A stretch of 64,000 nucleotides of DNA from Nostoc calcicola FACHB-3891 (lineage in GTDB: Bacteria; Cyanobacteriota; Cyanobacteriia; Cyanobacteriales; Nostocaceae): contig NZ_JACJRQ010000013.1 of the NCBI RefSeq assembly GCF_014697355.1, positions 62,001 through 126,000 of the forward strand, in the 5' to 3' direction. Made by a program: the position numbers and the translations under genes. The notes beneath the pieces were generated by a model. It searched no databases. It had not been told where the DNA came from and saw only the letters and a program-made list of their open reading frames with translations. Below are positions 1-8,535 of the stretch, one piece after another (the stretch's first letter is position 1; the number at the start of each line of letters is the position of its first letter).

Positions 1-1454
1 CGTTGCTTGCCATATTCCCGCAGTTGTTTCAAGAGGTTTTCTTGGGATGAATTAGGGATAGGCTGACTAGGAATTAATTCAGGGTTCGTGGTGCTAGTCT
101 CAAAAGCAGGAGGTTGATTAATTGCATGAACGTTAGGATTTATCTGGAATTTAGTCTCTGGTAAAGGTAACTTCAAAAGCGGTTTTTTATCAGATACTTC
201 CTCTTGAATTACTACTGGGGTACGAATTATATTATTTGGTTTACTCACAGCAGTTTTTACCGAATCCAAAGTAGTAGCAACCTGCACTTGTTGCTGCATC
301 TGTTGTGTAGAAGATACTAAACTACTTAGACCATTTACGAGTTGCCGCAGATTTTGTCGGAAAGTAGGATCGCCTGTCAATTCATCCAAATCAGATGTAA
401 TTTTTTGCGTATTTTCAAATGTTACCCGTGCTGAATCTAAAGTTTGTTGCAATACCACGATATTCTTTGGATCGTTTAAGGTTTTAGAAGCATCACGTAA
501 ATTAGCTGAAGCTTGTGCTGCATTATTGGAGAGGGCTTCTAAATTGTTTAGTAATTCTCCTTGAGTCAAGCGATTGACTGCTGGCGATAGGCTACTAACT
601 GTAACACGTAATTGATTGCTAGTTTCAGTAATATTGTTCAGCGCACCAACCAGCGAAGAACGATTTGTTACCACCAAACTATCTAGGTTGCTCAGCAATC
701 GATTCGCTTGAATTGCAGTTGCACCAAATTGATTAACTGTTTCAGTTGCGGATACATTAAGTTGGTTAGTCGCCCGCTGCACTGAATTAGCAGTGGCTGA
801 AAATGTATTTAATTGTTGTCGCAAACTTTTAGTCAAACCTCTTAGATCCTGACTTAAATCTGTGAAACTGCTTGCTGCGACTGTAGTGGCTTCCAAAACT
901 CCATTGACATTTTTATAAAATTGTGGGTTATTGTATACACCAGTTAACTCAGTTGAACTGCGAATTAGTTCATCAACACTGATGCCAACCTGACCTTTTA
1001 ATCGAGAGCCATTACAAATTATCAGGCTAGAATTACAATTTTTCTCTAGAGGTTTGGCGATCGCAACTCCAGTGGGAAGTGTTGTTTTTGGTGTGATGTC
1101 AATAATACTTTCGCTAATTAGTCCGGTTTGATTAGCTTCTATGACTACATTTCGGGGAATAATTAGGTCAGTTTGGACAATTTCAACCTCTACATCAATG
1201 GAATTTGCTCCTGGTTTAACCTTGGAAATATTTCCTACCTTAACACCACGATAGCGGACTGGCGTTCCTTTTTGCATTCCCCCAGCGTTAGCAAATTCAA
1301 TAATAGCTTTGTATGAACCGCGAGTAGCGTTAAATCTATTTAACCACAGGAAGAGTATTGCAAATACCCCTAATCCTAGCAGGACTAACAATCCCACAGA
1401 ACCTTCTCGAAATGTTCGTCCAGAAGCGAAGCGGCTTGTCATTAAACCTCGCAT
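1..1454 (-). CDS. MCE/MlaD-family lipid transporter substrate-binding protein (partial, C-terminus off the left edge)
   Basis: The reading frame is open from an ATG at 1454 to the window edge (over 480 codons). Residues 20-40 form one membrane anchor. The MCE domain follows (about 45-125), recognisable by its VRYRGVKVGKI-type core and the 'G.I.ESIIDI' strand. The rest is a long helical Ser/Thr/Asn/Gln-rich region with heptad-like spacing, as in other cyanobacterial MCE proteins. The family (MlaD in bacteria, TGD2 in chloroplasts) carries lipids between membranes together with an MlaF-type ATPase and an MlaE permease. The ATPase lies immediately upstream on the same strand, so the two are probably co-transcribed. 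No MlaE is in the window. The 199 bp between them is filled with heptamer repeats. Family call firm; substrate inferred. Confidence 0.88.
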   Translation of the reverse strand, partial: MRGLMTSRFASGRTFREGSVGLLVLLGLGVFAILFLWLNRFNATRGSYKAIIEFANAGGMQKGTPVRYRGVKVGNISKVKPGANSIDVEVEIVQTDLIIPRNVVIEANQTGLISESIIDITPKTTLPTGVAIAKPLEKNCNSSLIICNGSRLKGQVGISVDELIRSSTELTGVYNNPQFYKNVNGVLEATTVAASSFTDLSQDLRGLTKSLRQQLNTFSATANSVQRATNQLNVSATETVNQFGATAIQANRLLSNLDSLVVTNRSSLVGALNNITETSNQLRVTVSSLSPAVNRLTQGELLNNLEALSNNAAQASANLRDASKTLNDPKNIVVLQQTLDSARVTFENTQKITSDLDELTGDPTFRQNLRQLVNGLSSLVSSTQQMQQQVQVATTLDSVKTAVSKPNNIIRTPVVIQEEVSDKKPLLKLPLPETKFQINPNVHAINQPPAFETSTTNPELIPSQPIPNSSQENLLKQLREYGKQ

Positions 1455-1475
1455 TTTTTACCTCCACCCAATAAT

Positions 1476-1650
1476 TAGTTAAAAGTTATAAGTTATAAGT
1501 TAGGAGTTAGGAATTACGAGTTAAGAATTAGGAGTTAAGAGTTAGGAATTATGAATTAGGGGTTAAGAATTAGGAGTTGAATTTTACTCTTAACTTTTAA
1601 CTCTTAACTTTTAACTCCTAACTCTTCACTCCTAACTCTTCACTCTTAAT
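1476..1650. repeat. Heptamer repeat with inverted halves (GTTAGGA/GTTAAGA type)
   Basis: About 175 bp of degenerate 7-bp units. The first half reads GAGTTAG/GAATTAG-like and the second half is the complement (CTTAACT/CCTAACT), so the block can fold into a long imperfect hairpin. It fills the gap between the MCE gene and its ATPase and reaches to within a few bases of the ATPase stop codon. Confidence 0.85.
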
Positions 1651-1653
1651 TTT

Positions 1654-2436
1654 TTACCCAGCTACCTGAATTGGCCCTTGGACACTTCCACTAATGAATT
1701 GCTTGATCAAAGGATTTTCTGTGCTGTATATTTCACTAACTGTACCCTGCCACTGTACTCTACCTTCATACAAAAATATAAGTCTATCAGTTGTACGGCG
1801 TATAGTACTATCTTGGTGAGTAACAACAGCATAGGTGCTACAGACTCCATGTGTACATTGCAAACAGCGGATTAAATCTTCTATTACTGTTGAAGCAATC
1901 GGATCGAGTCCGGCTGTTGGTTCATCGTACAGTAAAACTTCTGCACCTTCTTTAGGATTATCGGGGTTAGACATAATCGCACGGGCAAAACTGACTCGCT
2001 TTCGCATTCCCCCGGAAAGTTCTGCTGGGTAAAGATCGCTTATTCCTGGCAAGCCTACCATTTCCAATTTTTCTTTTACCAAATCTCGAATGCGCGATCG
2101 CGGCAGCTTGGAATTTTGATAAAGTAAAAATCCCACATTCTCCTCCACCGTCAGCGAATCAAATAATGCCGCCTGTTGAAACACCATACCAATACCAACG
2201 GACTGGCCGCCATCCTCAATCAAACCGTCTCGTCGCACTCCTTGAACATAAATTTCTCCTTCATCAGGAGCCAGTAACCCCGCTATTACCCGTAAAATTG
2301 TCGATTTACCAGTCCCCGATGGCCCAATAATTCCTAGCGCTTCTCCCCGGTAAATTGTTAAATCTACATTATCTAGAACTTTATGGCTACCAAAGGACTT
2401 AGAAATACTTTTGAGTTCAATTAATGGTTCAGTCAT
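1654..2436 (-). CDS. ABC transporter ATPase, MlaF-like (lipid transport)
   Basis: 260-residue ABC ATPase. Walker A is GPSGTGKST (about residues 38-46), the Q-loop is VFQQAALFD, the signature is LSGGMRKRV and Walker B is LLYDEPTAGLDP, followed by a switch His (VVTHQD). The LSGGMRKRV form with a downstream MCE protein is typical of MlaF/TGD3-type ATPases that power lipid import or retrograde lipid transport. It sits 199 bp upstream of the MCE gene on the minus strand. The permease subunit is not here, as often happens in cyanobacteria. The ATG at 2436 gives a normal family length. Confidence 0.92.
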   Translation of the reverse strand: MTEPLIELKSISKSFGSHKVLDNVDLTIYRGEALGIIGPSGTGKSTILRVIAGLLAPDEGEIYVQGVRRDGLIEDGGQSVGIGMVFQQAALFDSLTVEENVGFLLYQNSKLPRSRIRDLVKEKLEMVGLPGISDLYPAELSGGMRKRVSFARAIMSNPDNPKEGAEVLLYDEPTAGLDPIASTVIEDLIRCLQCTHGVCSTYAVVTHQDSTIRRTTDRLIFLYEGRVQWQGTVSEIYSTENPLIKQFISGSVQGPIQVAG

Positions 2437-2480
2437 TAGTTATTAATTACTAGTCATTAGTCATTGGTCATTAGCATTCG
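2432..2480. repeat. TCATTAG/TCATTGG heptamer repeat
   Basis: Short tract of degenerate heptamers (tcattag, tcattgg) just upstream of the MlaF-like start codon. The same unit recurs at 38890, 41430, 46070, 49895 and 63236. Confidence 0.75.
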
Positions 2481-2966
2481 GACTAATTACAAAGGACGAA
2501 GGACAAATATACCCAGTAGTGATGTCATAGTTCTTGGTAGGGCATTGTGTAGTACATTATAAGTATATGATTAGCACTTTAATTGCCAAACTTTATTTTT
2601 TTAGCACAATATTGAGTTAAAACGTTTAACATCGCAAAATACCTCAACGTCAGGTTGACAAAGGCACCGTAGTAATTAAATGTCTCAAAGTAATACAATG
2701 TCTCAGTGATGAGCAACTCATACTGAAATTTTCTGTAGACATCAGGAAAGCAATATACCTCTTGCAAAAGTCTTTCTTTGCGTTCTCTTCTCTGCGCCTC
2801 TGCGCCTCTGCGTGAAACAAAAAAATATTTATGCAAGAGATCTAATGATTCAGCCGAACCATCAAGCACTCAGTAAGTTTGTATAAACAAAAATATTGAG
2901 TTTGCAGGTGGCAAAATTATTCACTAACATTGGAAAAAATACTGATAAAAATCAACTTAGACGATC
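2437..2966. other. 530-bp intergenic region
   Basis: Holds the heptamer tract and a short inverted-repeat element (about 2759-2839). No convincing gene. A 96-codon minus-strand ORF (2579-2869) runs through the element and is judged spurious. The region must carry divergent promoters for the ATPase and the threonine aldolase; no clear -10/-35 could be fixed. Confidence 0.6.
2759..2839. mobile_element. Small inverted-repeat element, TIR CTCTTGCA
   Basis: Left end ctcttgcaaaag and right end tttatgcaagag form imperfect terminal inverted repeats about 80 bp apart. The interior is the 'tctgcgcctctgcgcctctgcg' type of stretch that also occurs near 20915, 33803 and 51240. No coding capacity, so it is MITE-like. 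Confidence 0.5.
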
Positions 2967-4004
2967 ATGACTAGCTACTCAGAGCAGTTTGCAAGTGACA
3001 ATTCCTCTGGTATTTGTCCAGAAGCCCTGGAATATATGATTAGGGCAAATCAAGGAAGTGTTCCCGCCTATGGAAATGATGAATGGACTCAAAAAGCCGC
3101 AGATTATTTTCGGGAACTCTTTGAAATTGACTGTGAAGTATTTTTTGCCTTTAACGGTACAGCAGCAAACTCTTTATCTTTAGCTGCACTTTGTCAGTCA
3201 TATCACAGCGTCATTTGTCATGAAACATCTCATATTGAAACAGATGAATGTGGCGCACCAGAATTTGCTTCTAATGGCTCTAAACTGCTACTTGCTCAAG
3301 GTAAAAATGGCAAGTTAACATCACAAGCCATCGAGGCAGTTGTTACTAAGCGTAATGATATTCATTATCCCAAACCTAAAGTTATTAGCATTACACAATC
3401 AACTGAATTAGGAACTTTATATTCTATTGAAGAGCTTCTGCAAATTAAAGAAGTTGCGAAAAAGTATAACTTAAAGATTCACATGGATGGCGCTCGCTTT
3501 GCTAATGCCGTTGCGGCGATGAATAAAAGCCCTGCTGAAATTAGTTGGAAATCTGGTGTGGATGTGTTGTGTTTTTGTGGTACTAAGAATGGAATGGCAT
3601 TAGGTGAAGCGATTATTTTCTTTAACAAAGCCCTAGCAGATGACTTTGATTATCGATGTAAACAAGCAGGTCAATTAGCTTCAAAAATGCGGTTTATCTC
3701 TGCTCCTTGGTTGGGTTTATTGGAAACTGGTGCTTGGCTAAAAAATGCTAGACATGCCAATCAATGTGCTGAATATTTAGAAAATCAACTGTTAAATATA
3801 GAAGGCGTTGACTTGATGTTTCCCAGAGAAGCCAACGCTGTGTTTGTCAAATTACCTGAACAAGTAATTCACAGCTTAAAAGCAAAGAACTGGCAATTTT
3901 ATACATTTATTGGTGTGGGAGGAGTACGTTTTGTGTGTTCTTGGAATACAACTCAATCAAGAATTGATGAATTGATTGATGATATTAAAAACGCAATCGT
4001 TTAG
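2967..4004 (+). CDS. ltaE: Low-specificity L-threonine aldolase (PLP enzyme)
   Basis: 345 residues, normal for the family. Fold-type I PLP enzyme that cleaves threonine/allo-threonine to glycine and acetaldehyde in the cytoplasm. Visible features: the FNGTAANSL phosphate loop (about 62-70), the cofactor-binding HMDGARFANA segment (Asp174, Arg177), and the Schiff-base lysine in CGTKNGM (Lys207). It starts at an ATG and is monocistronic, with the VapBC pair convergent downstream. The symbol is by homology. Other beta-eliminating lyases of the same clan cannot be fully excluded. Confidence 0.9.
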   Translation: MTSYSEQFASDNSSGICPEALEYMIRANQGSVPAYGNDEWTQKAADYFRELFEIDCEVFFAFNGTAANSLSLAALCQSYHSVICHETSHIETDECGAPEFASNGSKLLLAQGKNGKLTSQAIEAVVTKRNDIHYPKPKVISITQSTELGTLYSIEELLQIKEVAKKYNLKIHMDGARFANAVAAMNKSPAEISWKSGVDVLCFCGTKNGMALGEAIIFFNKALADDFDYRCKQAGQLASKMRFISAPWLGLLETGAWLKNARHANQCAEYLENQLLNIEGVDLMFPREANAVFVKLPEQVIHSLKAKNWQFYTFIGVGGVRFVCSWNTTQSRIDELIDDIKNAIV

Positions 4005-4091
4005 AAAAATTAAATATGAAAAATCTCCGATAATGAAATAAGCAATTAATTAATTGATGTCAGTCCTCGATCTAACCTTCGATATATGCCC

Positions 4092-4496
4092 TCAAAGAAG
4101 CCAGTTTTCTAGCCTTAAGGCAGGTAAGCGCCCAAATTCACGGACATTTGCCGTAACAAGCGTCAGATTAAGGGACAAGGCATGGGCAGCAATCAGTAAG
4201 TCATTAGGGCTGATGGGTGTTCCCGCTTGTTCTAAGTATTTACGAATTGCTGCATAGTGGCGATCCACAGGAGGTTGTAGGGACAGAATCGACAACACTT
4301 CAAGGATGCTTTCTAGTTGCTGAACAAGACGAGGGGAGCCGCTCTTAGCTGCACCAAATCGTAGTTCACACGCCACAATAATGCTAGTACAAATTGAGTT
4401 TTCCCCTACGGTTGCGATCCGCTGGAATACCAAACCTTGAGGGTGTCTAACTAAATCTGAAATGATGTTGGTATCGAGCAGGTATTGATAAGTCAT
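4092..4496 (-). CDS. vapC: VapC-type PIN-domain toxin ribonuclease
   Basis: 134 residues. PIN-domain acidic residues are in place: Asp8 in LLDTN, Glu44 in ACELRFG, Asp99 in SPNDLLIAA, plus the late TAN..EF motif around 115-120. VapC toxins cleave RNA, usually initiator tRNA or rRNA loops, and are silenced by VapB. It lies 9 bp downstream of the antitoxin gene and appears intact, in contrast to the broken VapC at 22.2 kb. Confidence 0.92.
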   Translation of the reverse strand: MTYQYLLDTNIISDLVRHPQGLVFQRIATVGENSICTSIIVACELRFGAAKSGSPRLVQQLESILEVLSILSLQPPVDRHYAAIRKYLEQAGTPISPNDLLIAAHALSLNLTLVTANVREFGRLPALRLENWLL

Positions 4497-4505
4497 TGGG
4501 CAGAG

Positions 4506-4745
4506 CTAAAGCGTAATGTCATCAAGTGGTAGTAGCTCCTCATCTACGTCAGGAAAATTTTCTGTAATTTCTTCCAATGTGGCAAGTAATGAAAGGAGAG
4601 AACTGGGACAAATTGGCTCGATGATTAATCGATTTCCTTCTTTGCGTAACAAAACTTCTGTACCAGGTAGGGCAAATTCATCAGGAATAGTTAAAACTTG
4701 ATTTTGCCCATTGCGTGAGAGATAAACATGGCATGAGTTTGACAT
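4506..4745 (-). CDS. vapB: VapB-type antitoxin, AbrB/SpoVT fold
   Basis: 79 residues. The N-terminal half resembles a swapped-hairpin AbrB DNA-binding domain (strand pattern VYLSRNGQNQVLTIPDEF...GTEVLLRKEGNRLIIEP). The acidic C-terminal tail is suited to neutralising the toxin. First gene of the pair, so it probably autoregulates the operon together with VapC, as is usual for type II systems. Confidence 0.85.
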   Translation of the reverse strand: MSNSCHVYLSRNGQNQVLTIPDEFALPGTEVLLRKEGNRLIIEPICPSSLLSLLATLEEITENFPDVDEELLPLDDITL

Positions 4746-4851
4746 AAAGCAATCTCCGTATTAAGAAGGCATATAGCGTGAACAGCAAATCTATCCAACA
4801 ACAAATTGATTGTGGCATACAATAGATGCAAAAATATGACATTCATCTCAA

Positions 4852-6147
4852 TCAAAAGTTCTGAATATTAACTACAGGTAATTGAACACTCACGGTAGTT
4901 CCTGTTAAAAGGTCAGAAGAGATTAATAGTTCTCCATTATGAGCATTAACGATGCGTTTGGTAATAGCAAGCCCTAGCCCAGTACCACAAGGTTTTGTCG
5001 AGAAGAATGGCGTAGCAAGCTTGTCGATAACTTCCGATGGAATTGGTTCGCCGCCATTTTGAAGATTAATACAGACTTTATCTGGATGAAAAAAATCTAG
5101 TGTCCACTTAATAACATCTCCTGGTGCCACTGCTTCACAAGCATTGCGAACGATGTTGATAAATACTTGTTTAAGTTTATCTTTATCCCCCGAAATTTTT
5201 ACTGTAGCCGACGCCGGAATAAATTCAATTTGCCGTTCCGCAGCTTCTGGCATTTCACGCATGGATACCAGTAATTCACAAATGAATTCATTCACATCCA
5301 ATTCACAAAGTTGCAAAACTTGGGGTTTAGCATAAAGTAAAATTTCACTCAATAAACGTTCTAAACGACTAGCTTCACTGAGTGCTAACGCTAATCGTTC
5401 TTGAGCAGATTCGGTGAGAATAGTTTTTCGGAAATACTTCAATCCCATGAGCATTGTAGTTAAGGGATTACGAATTTCATGGACAATAATAGCAGCAAAT
5501 TCACCAATAGCTGCTAGTCGTTCTTGTTCTACTAGTTTGGCTTGGGCTGCTCGTAATTCTGTCGTGCGTTTTTCTACTTCAGCTTCCAGAATATGATTAA
5601 ATTGACACTGTTGCTGATATAGATGATAGTGGTCGATCGCAGTAGCTGCTCTTTCTGCAAATAACTCCACAATTTGGATTTCATCACCAGAAAACTCCCG
5701 TGGCTGACGATGAAAAGAGCAAATAGTACCAAATACTTGACCCTCAGAAGTTTGCAATGGTATCCCCAGATATGCTCGATAACCAGACGCAGGTTTGCCA
5801 TACTCTGGATTAGCCACAGCATCTTTAACTGCTAATGTGCGCCCAATTTGCAAAACTGTAGCAATTAACCGACCATGCAAAGCATAAACACGGGGCGCAT
5901 CTTCCGCCATTTCCAAACTACTTGCGAGAATAGTTTCAAACCCCTCTTGGCAAAAAGTAACAACTGTCCAATCTACTCTAATTAATTCGCTGACTCCGCA
6001 GGCAATGTTGTGCAAATAGCTTCCTAGCTCACCAGTTCGATAGTTCAAAGAAGACAAACGTGCTATGATTTGTCGCTCACGCTGCCAAGTTTGGTTGTGC
6101 AAAAACGCTTCGTCATCACTGGTTTTGCTCATGGATGCATATTGCAT
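4852..6147 (-). CDS. GAF-domain sensor histidine kinase
   Basis: 431 residues, soluble, no membrane segment. A GAF domain spans about 35-175. A coiled linker leads to a HisKA domain with the phospho-acceptor His223 (IIVHEIRNPLT). The HATPase domain follows, with N-box INIVRNACEAV and G-boxes STKPCGTGLGLAITKRIV. The partner regulator and signal are unknown; no receiver gene is adjacent. A second Met at codon 6 is an equally good start. The gene stands alone, with about 500 bp of repeat-rich DNA upstream. Confidence 0.9.
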   Translation of the reverse strand: MQYASMSKTSDDEAFLHNQTWQRERQIIARLSSLNYRTGELGSYLHNIACGVSELIRVDWTVVTFCQEGFETILASSLEMAEDAPRVYALHGRLIATVLQIGRTLAVKDAVANPEYGKPASGYRAYLGIPLQTSEGQVFGTICSFHRQPREFSGDEIQIVELFAERAATAIDHYHLYQQQCQFNHILEAEVEKRTTELRAAQAKLVEQERLAAIGEFAAIIVHEIRNPLTTMLMGLKYFRKTILTESAQERLALALSEASRLERLLSEILLYAKPQVLQLCELDVNEFICELLVSMREMPEAAERQIEFIPASATVKISGDKDKLKQVFINIVRNACEAVAPGDVIKWTLDFFHPDKVCINLQNGGEPIPSEVIDKLATPFFSTKPCGTGLGLAITKRIVNAHNGELLISSDLLTGTTVSVQLPVVNIQNF

Positions 6148-6183
6148 AGTTTAGAAAATTTTAAAAATAAAATACTAAGTTTT

Positions 6184-6278
6184 TACAGTGGTTTTCATTT
6201 ACTCCAATCACATATGTTTTGAGGGCACAGCATTGCTGTGCCCCTACAGCAGGGCGTATTTACCTGAAAATAGCTGTA
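6184..6278. mobile_element. MITE-like element, TA-flanked TIR (CAGC..TTTTCA), palindromic core
   Basis: Ends read TACAGTGGTTTTCATTTAC and, inverted, TACAGCTATTTTCAGGTAA. The outer TA dinucleotides fit a TA target duplication like that of IS630/Tc1 elements. The core at 6222-6246 is the GGGCACAGC/GCTGTGCCC palindrome ending in CCCCTAC. No ORF. Related copies lie at 9958, 37129 and 51198. Confidence 0.65.
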
Positions 6279-6413
6279 AGTAACAATTTCGGTTAGTTTG
6301 ATAGAAAGATTTTACTAAATATATATCCTATTTGTATACAACAGAATTATGAAATTTTACTTAAATTAAATGTAAATTTATACAACAATTAAATAAAGAA
6401 ATGCTCTTGTTAT

Positions 6414-6547
6414 ACCAATTCTGTATAAAGATGCGCCAAACTATATGAGAAACGAACGGCAAAGGGCGCAAAGTACACAAAGAAAGAAAGAAGAAGAAGA
6501 AGAAGAAGCTAAGAAAATTTGGCGCAGCTTCACAAAGAAATGGTATT
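6414..6547. mobile_element. MITE-like element, TIR TACCAWTTCT..GCGCCAA
   Basis: Left end taccaattctgtataaag and its inverted counterpart at the right share about 20 of 28 bases, including GCGCCAA at the inner edge. The flanks are TTA on both sides, a possible 3-bp duplication. The interior contains the 'ggcaaagggcgcaaag' stretch also found inside the element at 54538, plus a GAA run. Confidence 0.55.
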
Positions 6548-6666
6548 AGCAGTCAAGTATAACAATTTCAAGTCGAGAATTGAAAACCACAGAACCCCGA
6601 CTTTTCAAAAAAGTTAGGGTTCTTGTTGATAAATAATTGAATTTTTGCAGGCGATCGCTACTTAAC

Positions 6667-7029
6667 TTATTTCACTTCATTCGGTTCAAACTTCGCCACT
6701 TTACCTTTCTTAATGGCGACAATTACATCATAAGTTGAACAGTAAGAAAATGTAACATCATTAGCTTTGTTGTAAAGATTAACTACATGACCTGCTCCAC
6801 CTGGTTGGATACCAATTGGCTCCAAATCACCAAAAAAGAAACGACGCAGTTGATCGCCACTACCAAATTGACCTTTACTTTTAGTGAGCAAGTCTAGTTT
6901 TTGTGAGAGAGACATTTCTTCGGCTGCTGATGCTTGAACCAATAACGGGTTAATCGCCTTGAGTGGTGCATCCCAAACTGTGAAAAAACCAACCAAAGCT
7001 ACACTTGTAAGTAGTGGTGCGAGTTTCAT
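6667..7029 (-). CDS. Small secreted protein of unknown function
   Basis: 120 residues. The N-terminal hydrophobic segment (about 5-22) followed by polar sequence and an Ala-Ser-Ala-Ala-Glu stretch near 33-37 suggests a Sec signal peptide. The mature part (about 80 residues) has one Cys and alternating strands. I do not recognise the family. It starts at the ATG at 7029 and is monocistronic. Probably real because it is clearly secretory and has a good start region; function not assignable. Confidence 0.6.
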   Translation of the reverse strand: MKLAPLLTSVALVGFFTVWDAPLKAINPLLVQASAAEEMSLSQKLDLLTKSKGQFGSGDQLRRFFFGDLEPIGIQPGGAGHVVNLYNKANDVTFSYCSTYDVIVAIKKGKVAKFEPNEVK

Positions 7030-7285
7030 TTTTTACTCCTGAAGTTTGATTTATCCCGAACAACCAAAGCATCGCAGTTGGGACTGAACCTGAACTGAAA
7101 CTAAAGCACTATTTTCATGAATTTATTCCTGAAGAAAATTTAGTCAATTCTCAGCATTTTTTCAGGGAAGAATGGTAGCTGAAAGTCACAGCACAAATTA
7201 AGTATTTTTTCAGCAAAACCTCATTTTTAACTGGAATAGAGCAAATTAATATAATTAACAATGCTTCGATCGCGGTGATGTTATT

Positions 7286-8350
7286 GTGACTAGACCCAAA
7301 AGACCACCTCGCCTCATCCCTAAAACAATTTCCGGACAAACATATCTCTGGTTAGCAATGCTCCTTTTTGCAGCGTCTAATGCAGTCACCCGCAAGCTTA
7401 CAGAAATTGGTGCCCAACATTTTATGGACAGTCGCAATCCGATTTCTTTGTGTAATGTTTTGTTTGTAGGCAACCTGTGTGCCTTAATACTTCTAATTTT
7501 AATCTATGGGCGACAGTGGAACAAAACGACTTTGAAGCAGCTTTCCAAAAAGGATTGGGTCAGTCTAACAGCAGTAGCAATCTTATCAGGAGCGATCGCC
7601 CCTGGCTTATTTTTCCAAGCACTGGCACTCACAGGGGTGAATAATATTATCTTGATTGGACGCTTAGAACCACCGTTAACTCTGGCTTTATCGATTTTGT
7701 TATTGAGCGAACGGGTACATCTTTGGGAAATTGCAGGAGCGATCGCCGCCTTTGTTGGCGTTATCCTGACTATTATCCTCCAACCCCCACAGGAAGCGAT
7801 GATGAACATGGGAGGTTTGAGTTTAGGTATAGGAGAACTTTTAGCAGTAGCAGGATCGGTAGCCATATCTGCTTCTACGATTATTGCCAAGAAATACCTT
7901 TCGCAAATCCCAGTAGGAATCTATAGTATTTTTCGCACTGCACTAGGAACTGTAATCTTTTTCTTTATTGCTTTAGTCCTCTATGGCAAGGATCATTTTG
8001 CTGATGTCCTCTCACCATTTCTCTGGCAGTGGATGTTTTTATATGGTGGGTTGATTGTAGTAGTCGGTCAGTCATTCTGGATTAAAGGCTTAAAAACTTC
8101 CACTGTATCTATAGCTTCCTTAATTGGCTCATTTAGCCCAATTGCAGGCATCTTAGCAGCCTATGTAATTTTAGGTGAAGTTCCTACTTTTGCTCAATAT
8201 ATTGGCGGTAGCTTGATTTTAGTAGGCATATCCCTGAGCCACCTTGGCATTAGGCGTAAGACTCACAAAAACAGACTTGCATCTGCCAAAGTGAATTCTA
8301 TGCAAGCACAACAACAGGTAGAAAGCAATATGGGATTTAAGGGGATTTGA
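7286..8350 (+). CDS. EamA/DMT-superfamily transporter
   Basis: 354 residues with about ten hydrophobic segments arranged as two EamA repeats (roughly 22-165 and 180-330). The family exports metabolites or drugs across the inner membrane; the substrate cannot be read from sequence. The start is GTG at 7286; upstream in-frame codons run into a stop, and the next Met (codon 25) would remove only the polar N-terminus. The hydrophilic C-terminal tail (about 330-354) is rich in Gln and basic residues. Confidence 0.88.
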   Translation: MTRPKRPPRLIPKTISGQTYLWLAMLLFAASNAVTRKLTEIGAQHFMDSRNPISLCNVLFVGNLCALILLILIYGRQWNKTTLKQLSKKDWVSLTAVAILSGAIAPGLFFQALALTGVNNIILIGRLEPPLTLALSILLLSERVHLWEIAGAIAAFVGVILTIILQPPQEAMMNMGGLSLGIGELLAVAGSVAISASTIIAKKYLSQIPVGIYSIFRTALGTVIFFFIALVLYGKDHFADVLSPFLWQWMFLYGGLIVVVGQSFWIKGLKTSTVSIASLIGSFSPIAGILAAYVILGEVPTFAQYIGGSLILVGISLSHLGIRRKTHKNRLASAKVNSMQAQQQVESNMGFKGI

Positions 8351-8535
8351 AGAAGGTAGAAGAATTTTAGATTTTAGATTTGGGATTTTGGATTGAACAT
8401 CAGCTTTTGCCTTATTTCTAACTGTAGAGTTATCGCTCTTCCATCAGTGTTGGAAAAATGAACGAATTTTCGACGTTTTTATACGCTTATTTCCAAATTA
8501 TGAGAATATTATGAGAATACTGAAATAAAAAAAGA

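Larger units (their letters stand above)
6148..6666. other. 519-bp intergenic region with two inverted-repeat elements
   Basis: Contains one element at 6184-6278, another at about 6414-6547, and a GAA microsatellite at about 6484-6510. No gene seen. The first element lies only 37 bp upstream of the histidine-kinase start, so it may influence that promoter. Confidence 0.6.

Noticed and set aside
2579-2869. 96-codon minus-strand ORF
   Set aside because: Its middle is a translated gcgcctctgcg repeat inside a small element; no family resemblance and no ribosome-binding site.
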